From an uncultured Bacteroidota bacterium (GTDB lineage: Bacteria > Bacteroidota > Bacteroidia > Chitinophagales > Chitinophagaceae): DNA of 52,910 nt. The notes under the pieces were generated by a model. That model was not told the DNA's origin and did no database searches. It saw only the letters and a list, made by a program, of their open reading frames with translations. Shown in pieces: positions 36,416 to 43,818 of the stretch. Location: assembly GCA_902826165.1 (NCBI GenBank), contig CADEDV010000016.1, positions 1-52,910 of the forward strand, written 5' to 3'. How positions within the stretch are numbered: position 1 is the stretch's first letter; each line of letters starts with the position of its first letter. The position numbers and the translations under genes are program-made.

Positions 36416-36610
36416 TTTTTATCAACAGTTTATTGTTAGTACAAATACATTCATTTTCAGGGAACAATGCGCTGTAAATCTACACCCAAATCAGTTATTT
36501 GCCATTGATTATGCTAAAAAGCTGTTGGTTTTTAGTAATTTAGTACCTGTTGATAACCCGCAATTATGTGGCATGTTTTTAGTTTAATACCCCTGTGAAA
36601 ACCTTTAAGT

Positions 36611-37000
36611 ATGAAACCTTTTTTTACATCTTTAATGATTACTGCGGTCCTGGTGCTTTCGTCGTTTACGGCGCAAAATACCATTGACAATGTAATAGGT
36701 GCTTTGCGTTCGGGTAATGCATCAGAGTTATCAAAGTATTTTGATGATAATGTAGAACTGACGCTGCCTGATAAAAGCGACAGCTACAGCAAGGCACAGG
36801 CCCAGCAAATTGTGAGAGATTTTTTCAGCAATAATAGTGTGAAAGGATTTGACCTGAAGCACAAGGGTGATTCTCCCGGCGGTCATTTCTGTATCGGTAC
36901 GCTGAAAACCGGAGCCGGTAATTTTCGCACCAATGTATTTTTAAAATCAAAGAATGGCCGTGAAGTGATAAAAGAGATCCGCTTTCAGCCGGTAGAATAA
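36611..37000 (+). CDS. DUF4783 exported protein
   Basis: 129 residues with a signal peptide (about 1-22, ending FTAQ). The mature part, NVIGALRSGNASELSKYFDDNVELTLPDKSDSYSKAQA, followed by FFSNNSVKGFDLKHKGDSPGGHFCIGTL, is the DUF4783 pattern, an NTF2/SnoaL-like small cone fold. The function is unknown. Genes for DUF4783 proteins often precede nadC in Bacteroidota, as here. It is closed by a terminator that overlaps the nadC promoter box. Confidence 0.85.
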   Translation: MKPFFTSLMITAVLVLSSFTAQNTIDNVIGALRSGNASELSKYFDDNVELTLPDKSDSYSKAQAQQIVRDFFSNNSVKGFDLKHKGDSPGGHFCIGTLKTGAGNFRTNVFLKSKNGREVIKEIRFQPVE

Positions 37001-37021
37001 AAAATTCTAAAATAAACAGGC

Positions 37022-37059
37022 GAAGCCTTCCCAATTCAAGGGAGGGCTTCTTTATTTTT
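37022..37059 (+). terminator. Terminator after the DUF4783 gene, overlapping the nadC promoter
   Basis: An 11-bp stem with one G-T pair (37022-37032 with 37040-37050) and a seven-base loop, followed by TTTATTTTT. The tract contains the TATTTTTG box of nadC. Confidence 0.87.
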
Positions 37060-37060
37060 G
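37053..37060 (+). promoter_or_regulatory. -7 box TATTTTTG for nadC
   Basis: Exact TAnnTTTG match with five bases to the ATG at 37066. It lies inside the T tract of the upstream terminator. Confidence 0.5.
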
Positions 37061-37065
37061 TCCCT

Positions 37066-37926
37066 ATGAATTTTGAACAACAATTACAGCACCTCGTGGA
37101 TGAAGCGTTAAAGGAAGATGTAGGCGACGGCGATCATTCTGCTCTTTCCTGTATCCCTGCGGACGCAAAAGGGAAAGCTGTATTGAAGATCAAACAGGAC
37201 GGTATTCTTGCCGGGGTGGCAGTTGCCGAAAAAATATTCATTTACAAAGAACCTGCGGCTGTATTCACTGCATTCAAAAATGACGGGGACGAGATGAAGT
37301 ATGGCGAGAAAGCTTTTGAAGTGGAAGCCCCGGTGCATACGATTCTTCAGTGCGAACGACTGGTGCTGAATTGTATGCAGCGAATGAGTGGGATCGCTAC
37401 ATTGACAAAACAATACACTGATAAGCTTAAAGGATATAAAACCCGGCTACTGGATACAAGAAAAACAACACCGAATTTCCGGTTATTAGAAAAAGAAGCT
37501 GTCCGTATTGGCGGTGGTGTTAATCACCGGTTTGGTTTGTATGATATGATCATGCTGAAGGATAACCATATTGATTATTGCGGCAGTATAGAAAAAGCAA
37601 TAGAAAGAGCTGCTGAATATGTGAGGGATAAAAAACCGGGGCTGAAGATCGAAGTGGAAACCAGGTCGGTTGATGATGTGAAAAAGGTAGTGGCAATTGG
37701 CAAGGGAAAAATATTGCGCATCATGCTGGATAATTTTAACCCGGAACAGATAAGGGAAGCTCTTCAGTATATCGGTAATGATTTTGAAACAGAGGCCAGT
37801 GGCGGTATCAACCTGGAGAATATAGAAGCGTATGCAAAAACAGGTGTTGATTTTGTGAGTGTAGGCGCATTGATCCACCAGGCCAAAAGCCTTGATCTGA
37901 GTTTAAAAGCCTCCCCAAAACCATAA
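37066..37926 (+). CDS. nadC: Nicotinate-nucleotide pyrophosphorylase (carboxylating)
   Basis: 286 residues. Converts quinolinate and PRPP to nicotinate mononucleotide in de novo NAD synthesis. LKEDVGDGDHSALSC at the N-terminus, LLDTRKTTPNFRLLEKEAVRIGGG at about 125-150, HRFGLYDMIMLKDNHI and the C-terminal SGGINLENIEAYAKTGVDFVSVGALIH are the family landmarks for PRPP and quinolinate binding. Length is normal. The SUI1-type gene follows after 13 bases on the same strand. nadE, the last step of the pathway, is about 6 kb away in this window. Confidence 0.96.
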   Translation: MNFEQQLQHLVDEALKEDVGDGDHSALSCIPADAKGKAVLKIKQDGILAGVAVAEKIFIYKEPAAVFTAFKNDGDEMKYGEKAFEVEAPVHTILQCERLVLNCMQRMSGIATLTKQYTDKLKGYKTRLLDTRKTTPNFRLLEKEAVRIGGGVNHRFGLYDMIMLKDNHIDYCGSIEKAIERAAEYVRDKKPGLKIEVETRSVDDVKKVVAIGKGKILRIMLDNFNPEQIREALQYIGNDFETEASGGINLENIEAYAKTGVDFVSVGALIHQAKSLDLSLKASPKP

Positions 37927-37939
37927 GTATTTTTAAGCT

Positions 37940-38284
37940 ATGTCAAAGAAGATTAAGCCAGATAGCAGGGGATTTGTTTTCAGTACTGATCCCAATTTTA
38001 AATTTGAAGAAGAACAGGATCATGCAGCAACATTGCCAGCTGCTCAACAAAAATTAAAGATCCGGCTGGATACAAAGCATCGTGCCGGTAAGGCGGTTAC
38101 CCTGGTGGAGGGATTTGTTGGTGCAGATGACGACCTGCAGGAACTGGGCAAAAAATTAAAATCATTTTGCGGCACAGGCGGTTCGGCTAAAGACGGGGAG
38201 ATCATTGTGCAGGGGGATCAACGGGATAAAGTATTGCAGTGGTTACTGAAGAATGGATATAAACTTGCAAAAAAAATCGGGTAA
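37940..38284 (+). CDS. Translation initiation factor SUI1/YciH family
   Basis: 114 residues of the eIF1/SUI1 fold, as in E. coli YciH. The C-terminal half shows the family pattern: TKHRAGKAVTLVEGFVGADDDLQELGKKLKSFCGTGGSAKDGEIIVQGDQRDKVLQWL. Such proteins can act at the 30S subunit during initiation; the physiological role in bacteria is not settled. It follows nadC by 13 bases in the same direction, so the two are likely co-transcribed. Confidence 0.9.
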   Translation: MSKKIKPDSRGFVFSTDPNFKFEEEQDHAATLPAAQQKLKIRLDTKHRAGKAVTLVEGFVGADDDLQELGKKLKSFCGTGGSAKDGEIIVQGDQRDKVLQWLLKNGYKLAKKIG

Positions 38285-38312
38285 TATATCTTTCATTTAT
38301 TTGCCTCAGAAA

Positions 38313-38753
38313 TCAACCTTCAAACCCTGTCTTCCGGTGGCTGCCATCACAATAAGGTTTATTGCCTGAAGCCCCACACCTGCATAAAGCCACAGTTCCG
38401 GTCTTTGTTTCTTCCCGGCCATCGCTATGAACTATCAGGCATTCTGTATTAATAAGATAGGGCCCGTTGGCACTCACCTGTACTTTTACAATATTTGCAG
38501 CTTCTGCAACAATCTTATCCGCTTCTCCTGCTTTGATTTCCTCGTTTAAAAAATAACTCAGTGCACCACTGGGACATTTTCTTACCTGTTCAATGATTTT
38601 TTCGGTAGGGGCACCCTCCATATTGATCCACTTTCTTTCTTTGGGATTAAAAACTTCCAGCAAGCCTTTCCAGCAAAGAGTGGAATGAATGCAGGTATCT
38701 GGTTTCCATACAACGGTGATGTCTTTGTTCTTGTACTTGATCTCTTTTTGCAT
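38313..38753 (-). CDS. Ferredoxin-like plus CDGSH iron-sulfur protein
   Basis: 146 residues with two iron-sulfur parts. The first 65 residues match the divergent 4Fe-4S Fer4_19 domain (DTCIHSTLCWKGL and RKCPSGALSYF, cysteines C21, C27 and C60). The C-terminus has the CDGSH signature CRCGASGNKPYCDGSH, with ligands C124, C126, C135 and H139 for a 2Fe-2S cluster. The reaction or partner is unknown; the fusion is common in Bacteroidota. It is convergent with the SUI1-type gene. Confidence 0.92.
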   Translation of the reverse strand: MQKEIKYKNKDITVVWKPDTCIHSTLCWKGLLEVFNPKERKWINMEGAPTEKIIEQVRKCPSGALSYFLNEEIKAGEADKIVAEAANIVKVQVSANGPYLINTECLIVHSDGREETKTGTVALCRCGASGNKPYCDGSHRKTGFEG

Positions 38754-38887
38754 ACTAAAGATTGGGTTAAACAGAGTCTCTAATTTACGGACGATCTTGT
38801 ATAAAATATTAATTACTTTAGTAGTCGGTTTAATTCTCTCCCAACCACTCTGTTCAGTAGCCTTTTTATAACTTCTAAATCAACGTT

Positions 38888-40621
38888 ATGATGAACAGGG
38901 ATAAAACCTTTCACCTGGGCCTTTGCATGGCCGGGTCTATTTCAGCAGGAGCTTATACAGCCGGTGTAATGGATTATTTATTTGAAGCATTGAACAACTG
39001 GTACGAAGAAAAGAAGAAAAACAATGATGCGTCCATTCCGGATCATGATGTGCTCATTGATGTCTTTGGTGGTGCTTCCGGAGGTGGTATCACTTCCGCT
39101 ATCAGTTTATTTGCACAGCAGGAAAAGATCAGTTCCATGAAACTGGTGAATAATAAACCAACAGTTGAAGGAGGCTATAATTTATTATACGATACCTGGG
39201 TGCAGATGACTGGCAGTAATGATGTATTTGCCGAAATGCTGGATACAAGGGATATTCAAATGGAATATGTGCCCGCCCTGATGAATTCAAATTTTATTGA
39301 CACGATTGCCGGGTATTTTAAAAACTATTTGTACAAATACCAGGGGCAGTCTTTTACAGATCGCCCCTATATTAATCCGCGGTCTGAATTATTCCTCACC
39401 CTTTTTAATATCACGGGTATCAAATACGAACTGATGGCCAAAGCCAGTTCAGAAGGGCTGATCCGCCAATATGCGAGAGAGCACCGTGATATGGCCCATT
39501 TCCGGGTGGCTAAAAATTATGAGAATGACGGACGGATGCCACTGGACTATGCCAACAGGGATATTATCGACATACTGATCGACTCAGCCATGGCCACAGG
39601 TGCTTTTCCAATCGGGCTCAGCAGCCGCTTTGTCAGCCGGCCTAAACGTTTTCTCTGGGAGAACCCTTATATCAACAAAGGAGGAAGGTTTAGCTGGGAT
39701 AAGATCAAATTGGACAGCGAAGGACAGGATAAGGATTTTGAAATTGACGGGAAAGAAATTTTCCGTTCCTTAAATGCCGATGGGGGTGTGGCGAACAACG
39801 AACCGATCGAGATATCCAAAGACATCCTGCAGGGCATCCGGAAAGATATGTATGGCAAAGAATATGAGAACTGCGATAATACTTCCATCATATTAATTGA
39901 CCCTTTCCCAAGTTTTGATTCCCCGTTTGAAAAACCCGGGCAGTCACACCAGCATATTCTGCGTTTTGCCAAAGATGTGGTGATGGCCATGCAGAGCCAG
40001 TTATTATTTGATGCCAAATCCATGCTGGATGCATACAGCAATGATAACAATGGCCTTTACCTGGTGGCACCTTCCAAAGATGGTTACCGTCCGGAGCATG
40101 CTATTGCCTGCGGTTCGCTGGGCGGCTTTGGAGGTTTTCTCTCTGCTGATTTTCGGATTCATGATTTTTTCCTGGGGCGGCATAACTGCCAGAGTTTTCT
40201 CCGGAAATATTTTATGGTAAGTGTTGAGGAAACCGATAAGGATAAAAATGAAACATCAGCAGTAGTAAAAGGATATGAGAACCCGGCTGCCATGAGCCGC
40301 TATGCAAGAAAAGATAAAAAAGGAAAACTGGTGGTGCCCATCATCCCGGATATGCAGGTAAAGAAACCGGAAGATGCAACAGATAAAAAGCTTGAATTAC
40401 CAGTATATCATTTTGAACGGTTGAGTGAAACAGCCCTGAATCATTATTTTACGATGCTGGAACAACGATTTGCTGCAGTAGCGGGCAATATCAAGAAAAC
40501 AAATGGAATTGCAGAAATGGCATTGGCCATGGGCATCAAAACCTACGAGGATAATATCGCTGATAGTGTGCTGACATATATCAAGAATGATTTTAAGCGA
40601 AGAAAATTGATGCAACGATGA
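38888..40621 (+). CDS. Patatin-like phospholipase
   Basis: 577 residues. The catalytic dyad of the patatin family is visible: the nucleophile S64 in DVFGGASGGGITSA and D298 in LNADGGVANNEP, with an oxyanion-type GSISAGAYTAGVMDYL at 16-32. Patatins cleave acyl ester bonds of membrane lipids. No secretion signal is seen, so it is probably cytoplasmic or peripheral. The long C-terminal half (about 300-577) has no landmark I recognise. The ATG at 38888 or 38891 can be the start. Confidence 0.87.
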   Translation: MMNRDKTFHLGLCMAGSISAGAYTAGVMDYLFEALNNWYEEKKKNNDASIPDHDVLIDVFGGASGGGITSAISLFAQQEKISSMKLVNNKPTVEGGYNLLYDTWVQMTGSNDVFAEMLDTRDIQMEYVPALMNSNFIDTIAGYFKNYLYKYQGQSFTDRPYINPRSELFLTLFNITGIKYELMAKASSEGLIRQYAREHRDMAHFRVAKNYENDGRMPLDYANRDIIDILIDSAMATGAFPIGLSSRFVSRPKRFLWENPYINKGGRFSWDKIKLDSEGQDKDFEIDGKEIFRSLNADGGVANNEPIEISKDILQGIRKDMYGKEYENCDNTSIILIDPFPSFDSPFEKPGQSHQHILRFAKDVVMAMQSQLLFDAKSMLDAYSNDNNGLYLVAPSKDGYRPEHAIACGSLGGFGGFLSADFRIHDFFLGRHNCQSFLRKYFMVSVEETDKDKNETSAVVKGYENPAAMSRYARKDKKGKLVVPIIPDMQVKKPEDATDKKLELPVYHFERLSETALNHYFTMLEQRFAAVAGNIKKTNGIAEMALAMGIKTYEDNIADSVLTYIKNDFKRRKLMQR

Positions 40622-40638
40622 GTTCGGTTGCTGATGTA

Positions 40639-40688
40639 TAGTTAGTGGTTTGTAGTTTATTTTTTTAAAATTTACAAACCACTAACTA
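40639..40688. terminator. 16-bp inverted repeat between the patatin-like gene and icd
   Basis: Arms 40639-40654 and 40673-40688 (TAGTTAGTGGTTTGTA and its exact complement) around an A/T-only-but-one loop of 18 bases. It lies between convergent stops and could end both transcripts, but has no GC core, so it may instead be a repeat element. Confidence 0.6.
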
Positions 40689-40697
40689 CTAACTCTG

Positions 40698-42149
40698 TTA
40701 TTGCCCTTGTGCCAGGCTATATGCTTTTTTGCCAGCCCACATATTCAGTAATTCAAATGAGCAGATCTTGAAGTTGCCACTCATGCTGACATACAGGCCG
40801 ATCACATCCTGCTGGTTCAATGGTTCATCGCCAATACTTTCAAAACGTACATTGTACTGGTTGACGAGATTGGTATAGACAGAGCCGGTTGGCCACACTT
40901 GTGTGCCCCGGTTGCTGATATTGATCAGGTTGAACTTTACCCCGGCATGACGTTTACATTTTTCAGCAATTGCATTCGGCTGTTCATCACTTTCAATGAA
41001 AAGATCGACACCAACGATGGTCTCACTTTCCTCTTCTTTAGAGATCATCATCGGGTTAGTTTCCAGCTTCAGCGGGGTAGGAGTGCCGGGCTCATTGGCA
41101 ATGATCTCACGGGCACCAATATTTGGTTTTTTACCAAAGTTGCTGATGATGGCATCTGCAAACTGCGTGGTATTGACCGAAGGAATTGATTTGTCGCCAA
41201 AGTCGCCGGTATGGGTGCCGTTTTCCAATGTGTACAGCAATGCGTTTTCAATGATTGCAGCATTCTCCGTCAATCCAACGTGGCGGAGCATGGCAAGACC
41301 ACTTAATAACAATGCAGTGGGGTTGGCAATATTTTTACCGGCAATATCCGGTGCGGTGCCATGTACAGCTTCAAAGATGGAAATATGATCACCAATATTA
41401 GCAGAAGGAGCAAAACCTAACCCGCCAACAAGGCCGGCACAAAGGTCTGATACAATATCACCCTGTAAATTGGTAAGCACTAATACGTCAAACAGGTCAG
41501 GCCTTGTTACCAGCTTCATACAGAGATCATCCACAATGATATCATCAGCTTTCAGTTCAGGATATTCTTTAGCCACTTCCTGGAAACATTCAAGGAACAG
41601 TCCATCAGTAATTTTCATGATATTGGCCTTATGCACACAAGTGATGCGTTTGGCTTTCTTTTGTTTGGCCATTTCAAACGCATAACGGATCACCTGCATA
41701 CTTCCGGGCCGGGTGATGAAACGGCGGCTTAATGCCACATCATGTGTCAGCATATGTTCAATACCACCATACGTATCTTCGATATTTTCTCTTACGACTG
41801 TAATATCAATAGGGATACCTGCCTTACTGAAAACAGTATCTACTCCATGCAGTGTTCTGAAATCTCTTTTATTGGCAAATGTGTTCCAGGTTTTTCTTGC
41901 CGTAACGTTGATACTCTTGACGCCTTTGCCTTTAGGTGTTTCCATCGGGCCTTTAAAAAGTAAGCCGAGGTTTTCAATAGTTTGTTTGGCTTCAGGCGTC
42001 ATGCCATTATTAAAACCTTTATCAAAGACCCATTTACCCATGTCCACAAAATCATATTCCAGCGGAACATGGTTAGCGGAAAAGATCTTTAGTACAGCTT
42101 CCATTATTTCGGGGCCGATCCCATCTCCTTTGGCAACAGCGATTTTCAT
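40698..42149 (-). CDS. icd: NADP-dependent isocitrate dehydrogenase, Thermus/Rickettsia-type
   Basis: 483 residues. Converts isocitrate to 2-oxoglutarate in the TCA cycle. AVAKGDGIGPEIMEAVL opens the isocitrate/isopropylmalate dehydrogenase fold; NVTARKTWNTFANKRDFRTLHG, VVRENIEDTYGGIEHML, DDLCMKLVTRPDLFDVLVLTNLQGDIVSDL and the HGTAPDIAGKNIANP substrate and metal segments follow. A C-terminal extension of about 130 residues beyond the usual core (VGVDLFIESDEQPNAIAEKC onward) matches the long ICDH type known from Thermus and Rickettsia. The ATG at 42149 is chosen over 42194, since the family starts at MKIAVAKGDGIG. Confidence 0.93.
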   Translation of the reverse strand: MKIAVAKGDGIGPEIMEAVLKIFSANHVPLEYDFVDMGKWVFDKGFNNGMTPEAKQTIENLGLLFKGPMETPKGKGVKSINVTARKTWNTFANKRDFRTLHGVDTVFSKAGIPIDITVVRENIEDTYGGIEHMLTHDVALSRRFITRPGSMQVIRYAFEMAKQKKAKRITCVHKANIMKITDGLFLECFQEVAKEYPELKADDIIVDDLCMKLVTRPDLFDVLVLTNLQGDIVSDLCAGLVGGLGFAPSANIGDHISIFEAVHGTAPDIAGKNIANPTALLLSGLAMLRHVGLTENAAIIENALLYTLENGTHTGDFGDKSIPSVNTTQFADAIISNFGKKPNIGAREIIANEPGTPTPLKLETNPMMISKEEESETIVGVDLFIESDEQPNAIAEKCKRHAGVKFNLINISNRGTQVWPTGSVYTNLVNQYNVRFESIGDEPLNQQDVIGLYVSMSGNFKICSFELLNMWAGKKAYSLAQGQ

Positions 42150-42216
42150 ATGATTATTTTTTTCAAAACTTTGATTATCTCGTAAAAGTCCCATGCTTTG
42201 TAAAGCCGGACGGCTG

Positions 42217-42224
42217 CAAAATTA
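42217..42224 (-). promoter_or_regulatory. -7 box TAATTTTG for icd
   Basis: Exact TAnnTTTG match on the minus strand, about 67 bases before the icd ATG. No clear -33 element. Confidence 0.45.
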
Positions 42225-42311
42225 GGGCAAGGGCAAGGAATACAGACGTTAAATATGCTAAAGAATGTATTGCTTACTGCTTTTTGTTTACTTTTACTAA
42301 AATTGATTTGC

Positions 42312-42698
42312 ATGAGCAGTATGATCTCAGAAGGGGTAAAGGTGTCGGTAGAAACTTTCTACCAGCCCGATTACAGCAACCCGCTGCAATCAGAGTTCAT
42401 GTTTGCGTACCGCATCAATATTGAAAATCACAATTCATTTCCTGTCAAGTTGCACCGCCGTCACTGGAAAATATTTGACAGTAATGGCACTTACCGTGAT
42501 GTGGAAGGTGAAGGTGTTGTCGGGGTGCAGCCTATTTTAAAATCCGGCGAGACCTACCAGTATGTCAGCGGTTGTAATCTCCGCACAGAAATGGGGCGCA
42601 TGGAAGGCACGTATGAAATGGAAAACATGCACAGCAAAAGCTTCTTTGATGTGCATATCCCATCTTTTGAAATGATCGTTCCGTTCAAAGGCAACTGA
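42312..42698 (+). CDS. apaG: ApaG-family protein
   Basis: 128 residues from the ATG at 42312, the usual ApaG length; an ATG at 42321 is also possible. EGVKVSVETFYQPDYSNP and FMFAYRINIENHNSFPVKLHRRHWKIFDSNG are the signature beta strands of the ApaG (FN3-like) fold, with GVVGVQPILKSGETYQYVSGC, METTYEM-like EGTYEMENM and IPSFEMIVPF after. ApaG has been linked to cobalt/magnesium tolerance in Salmonella; its molecular role is unclear. The frame extends upstream to 42255 with a hydrophobic stretch, but a TTGATTTG box near 42303-42310 and the family length favour the shorter form. Confidence 0.88.
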   Translation: MSSMISEGVKVSVETFYQPDYSNPLQSEFMFAYRINIENHNSFPVKLHRRHWKIFDSNGTYRDVEGEGVVGVQPILKSGETYQYVSGCNLRTEMGRMEGTYEMENMHSKSFFDVHIPSFEMIVPFKGN

Positions 42699-42708
42699 TC
42701 TCTTCCTT

Positions 42709-43746
42709 TTATTTGGGTTTGTATTTCGCTTCGTCTAGGATATTCTTTGGCGTTGCCGTCATCACTTCTTCCGGTTTCAGCGAAGGATTCTTTTCGGCAA
42801 ACTTTTTTACGATCTGCCAGCCGATCCATTGACCCAGGTTGCCCGGGGAATACTCTTGTGAAAAACCTTGTGTAAACGGCCCTTCACCGATATAGGTTTG
42901 AATAGTGATCGGGTTTACCGAGTACAGGTCTTCATTCTTAATGATCTGGCTCCAGATCAGGCCTTGGTTTTCAGCACACCAGTCCAGTTGCTGTTTAGTA
43001 TAACCCGTTTTGATGGAATCTGCTGTTTGCGGTAAGAATTTATCCAATAACCACCATTGCTTTCCTCTTTCGATCATTTGTTCCACCAGTGGTTTGCCGG
43101 AACTTTTCTCCGGGAAAAGATCATCCACGATCAGCTGCATACCATCACCGATAATATATTCTTTACTGAAACGGCGGCTGCGGTAAACCGGTGCTACATT
43201 CTCAATAAAATAAGGGTCACTGTAAAGAGAGAATGTATTACCAAGATAAAACTGCAAGCTGATGCCGAGAAAATCAGGCCCGAGAAAATTGGGAGTGTAC
43301 CCGTTACTGGTCTGGGCCAGCGCATCCATGGGTCCGGCAACAGTAATCACTTTGGGTGTTTGGTAATTGGGGAAATAATATTTTACAAAACGAAACGCTT
43401 CTTCAAATTCTTTTTGCAGGCCCGCCGTATTTTTGAAAACATCATTGATGGTATCTTTTATTGGCTGGCTGAGACTGATAAAATTTTTAACACCGGCCAG
43501 GGTATTTGCACTATCAAGCCCAAGGATGTTTTGTAAAAAAATAGCCGAAAGAACCGGATATTTTACATTCAGCTGGTTCAGGCCGGGTAATACATTATTG
43601 CTGTCAATGGCAAAAAAATCCTGGTCAAATCGTTGCAGCGGCACATTTACTTTCACCCCGGATACGTCGGGAATTCCTTTTTTATCAGTACAGGCAGCCA
43701 GTGACAAGGCGAGCAGCAATACAAGACCGGTTTTTTTCATAGCCAT
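42709..43746 (-). CDS. gldB: Gliding motility lipoprotein GldB
   Basis: 345 residues from 43746 (an ATG at 43740 is also possible; the frame is open to 43794). The signal MAMKKTGLVLLLALSLAACTDKK has lipobox LAAC, so it is lipidated. VNVPLQRFDQDFFAID, FYLGNTFSLYSDP, RRFSKEYIIGDGMQLIVDDLFPEK and TQGFSQEYSPGNLGQWIGWQIVKKFAEKNP match the GldB family, an essential gliding lipoprotein of F. johnsoniae with unknown biochemistry. It is divergent from nadE, the same neighbour as in F. johnsoniae. No gldC follows; apaG is the convergent neighbour. Confidence 0.88.
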   Translation of the reverse strand: MAMKKTGLVLLLALSLAACTDKKGIPDVSGVKVNVPLQRFDQDFFAIDSNNVLPGLNQLNVKYPVLSAIFLQNILGLDSANTLAGVKNFISLSQPIKDTINDVFKNTAGLQKEFEEAFRFVKYYFPNYQTPKVITVAGPMDALAQTSNGYTPNFLGPDFLGISLQFYLGNTFSLYSDPYFIENVAPVYRSRRFSKEYIIGDGMQLIVDDLFPEKSSGKPLVEQMIERGKQWWLLDKFLPQTADSIKTGYTKQQLDWCAENQGLIWSQIIKNEDLYSVNPITIQTYIGEGPFTQGFSQEYSPGNLGQWIGWQIVKKFAEKNPSLKPEEVMTATPKNILDEAKYKPK

Positions 43747-43806
43747 GGTAAACGTAAAGGGGTTCAAAATGTTGTTCAGCGAATGTACGGCCAAAAAACA
43801 TTCACT

Positions 43807-43814
43807 TAAATTTG
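43807..43814 (+). promoter_or_regulatory. -7 box TAAATTTG for nadE
   Basis: Exact TAnnTTTG match, four bases before the nadE ATG at 43819, suggesting a leaderless or near-leaderless mRNA. Confidence 0.5.
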
Positions 43815-43818
43815 TAAC

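Noticed and set aside
42255..42311. N-terminal hydrophobic extension of ApaG as a signal peptide
   Set aside because: ApaG is a 128-residue cytoplasmic protein; starting at 42312 gives exactly this length.
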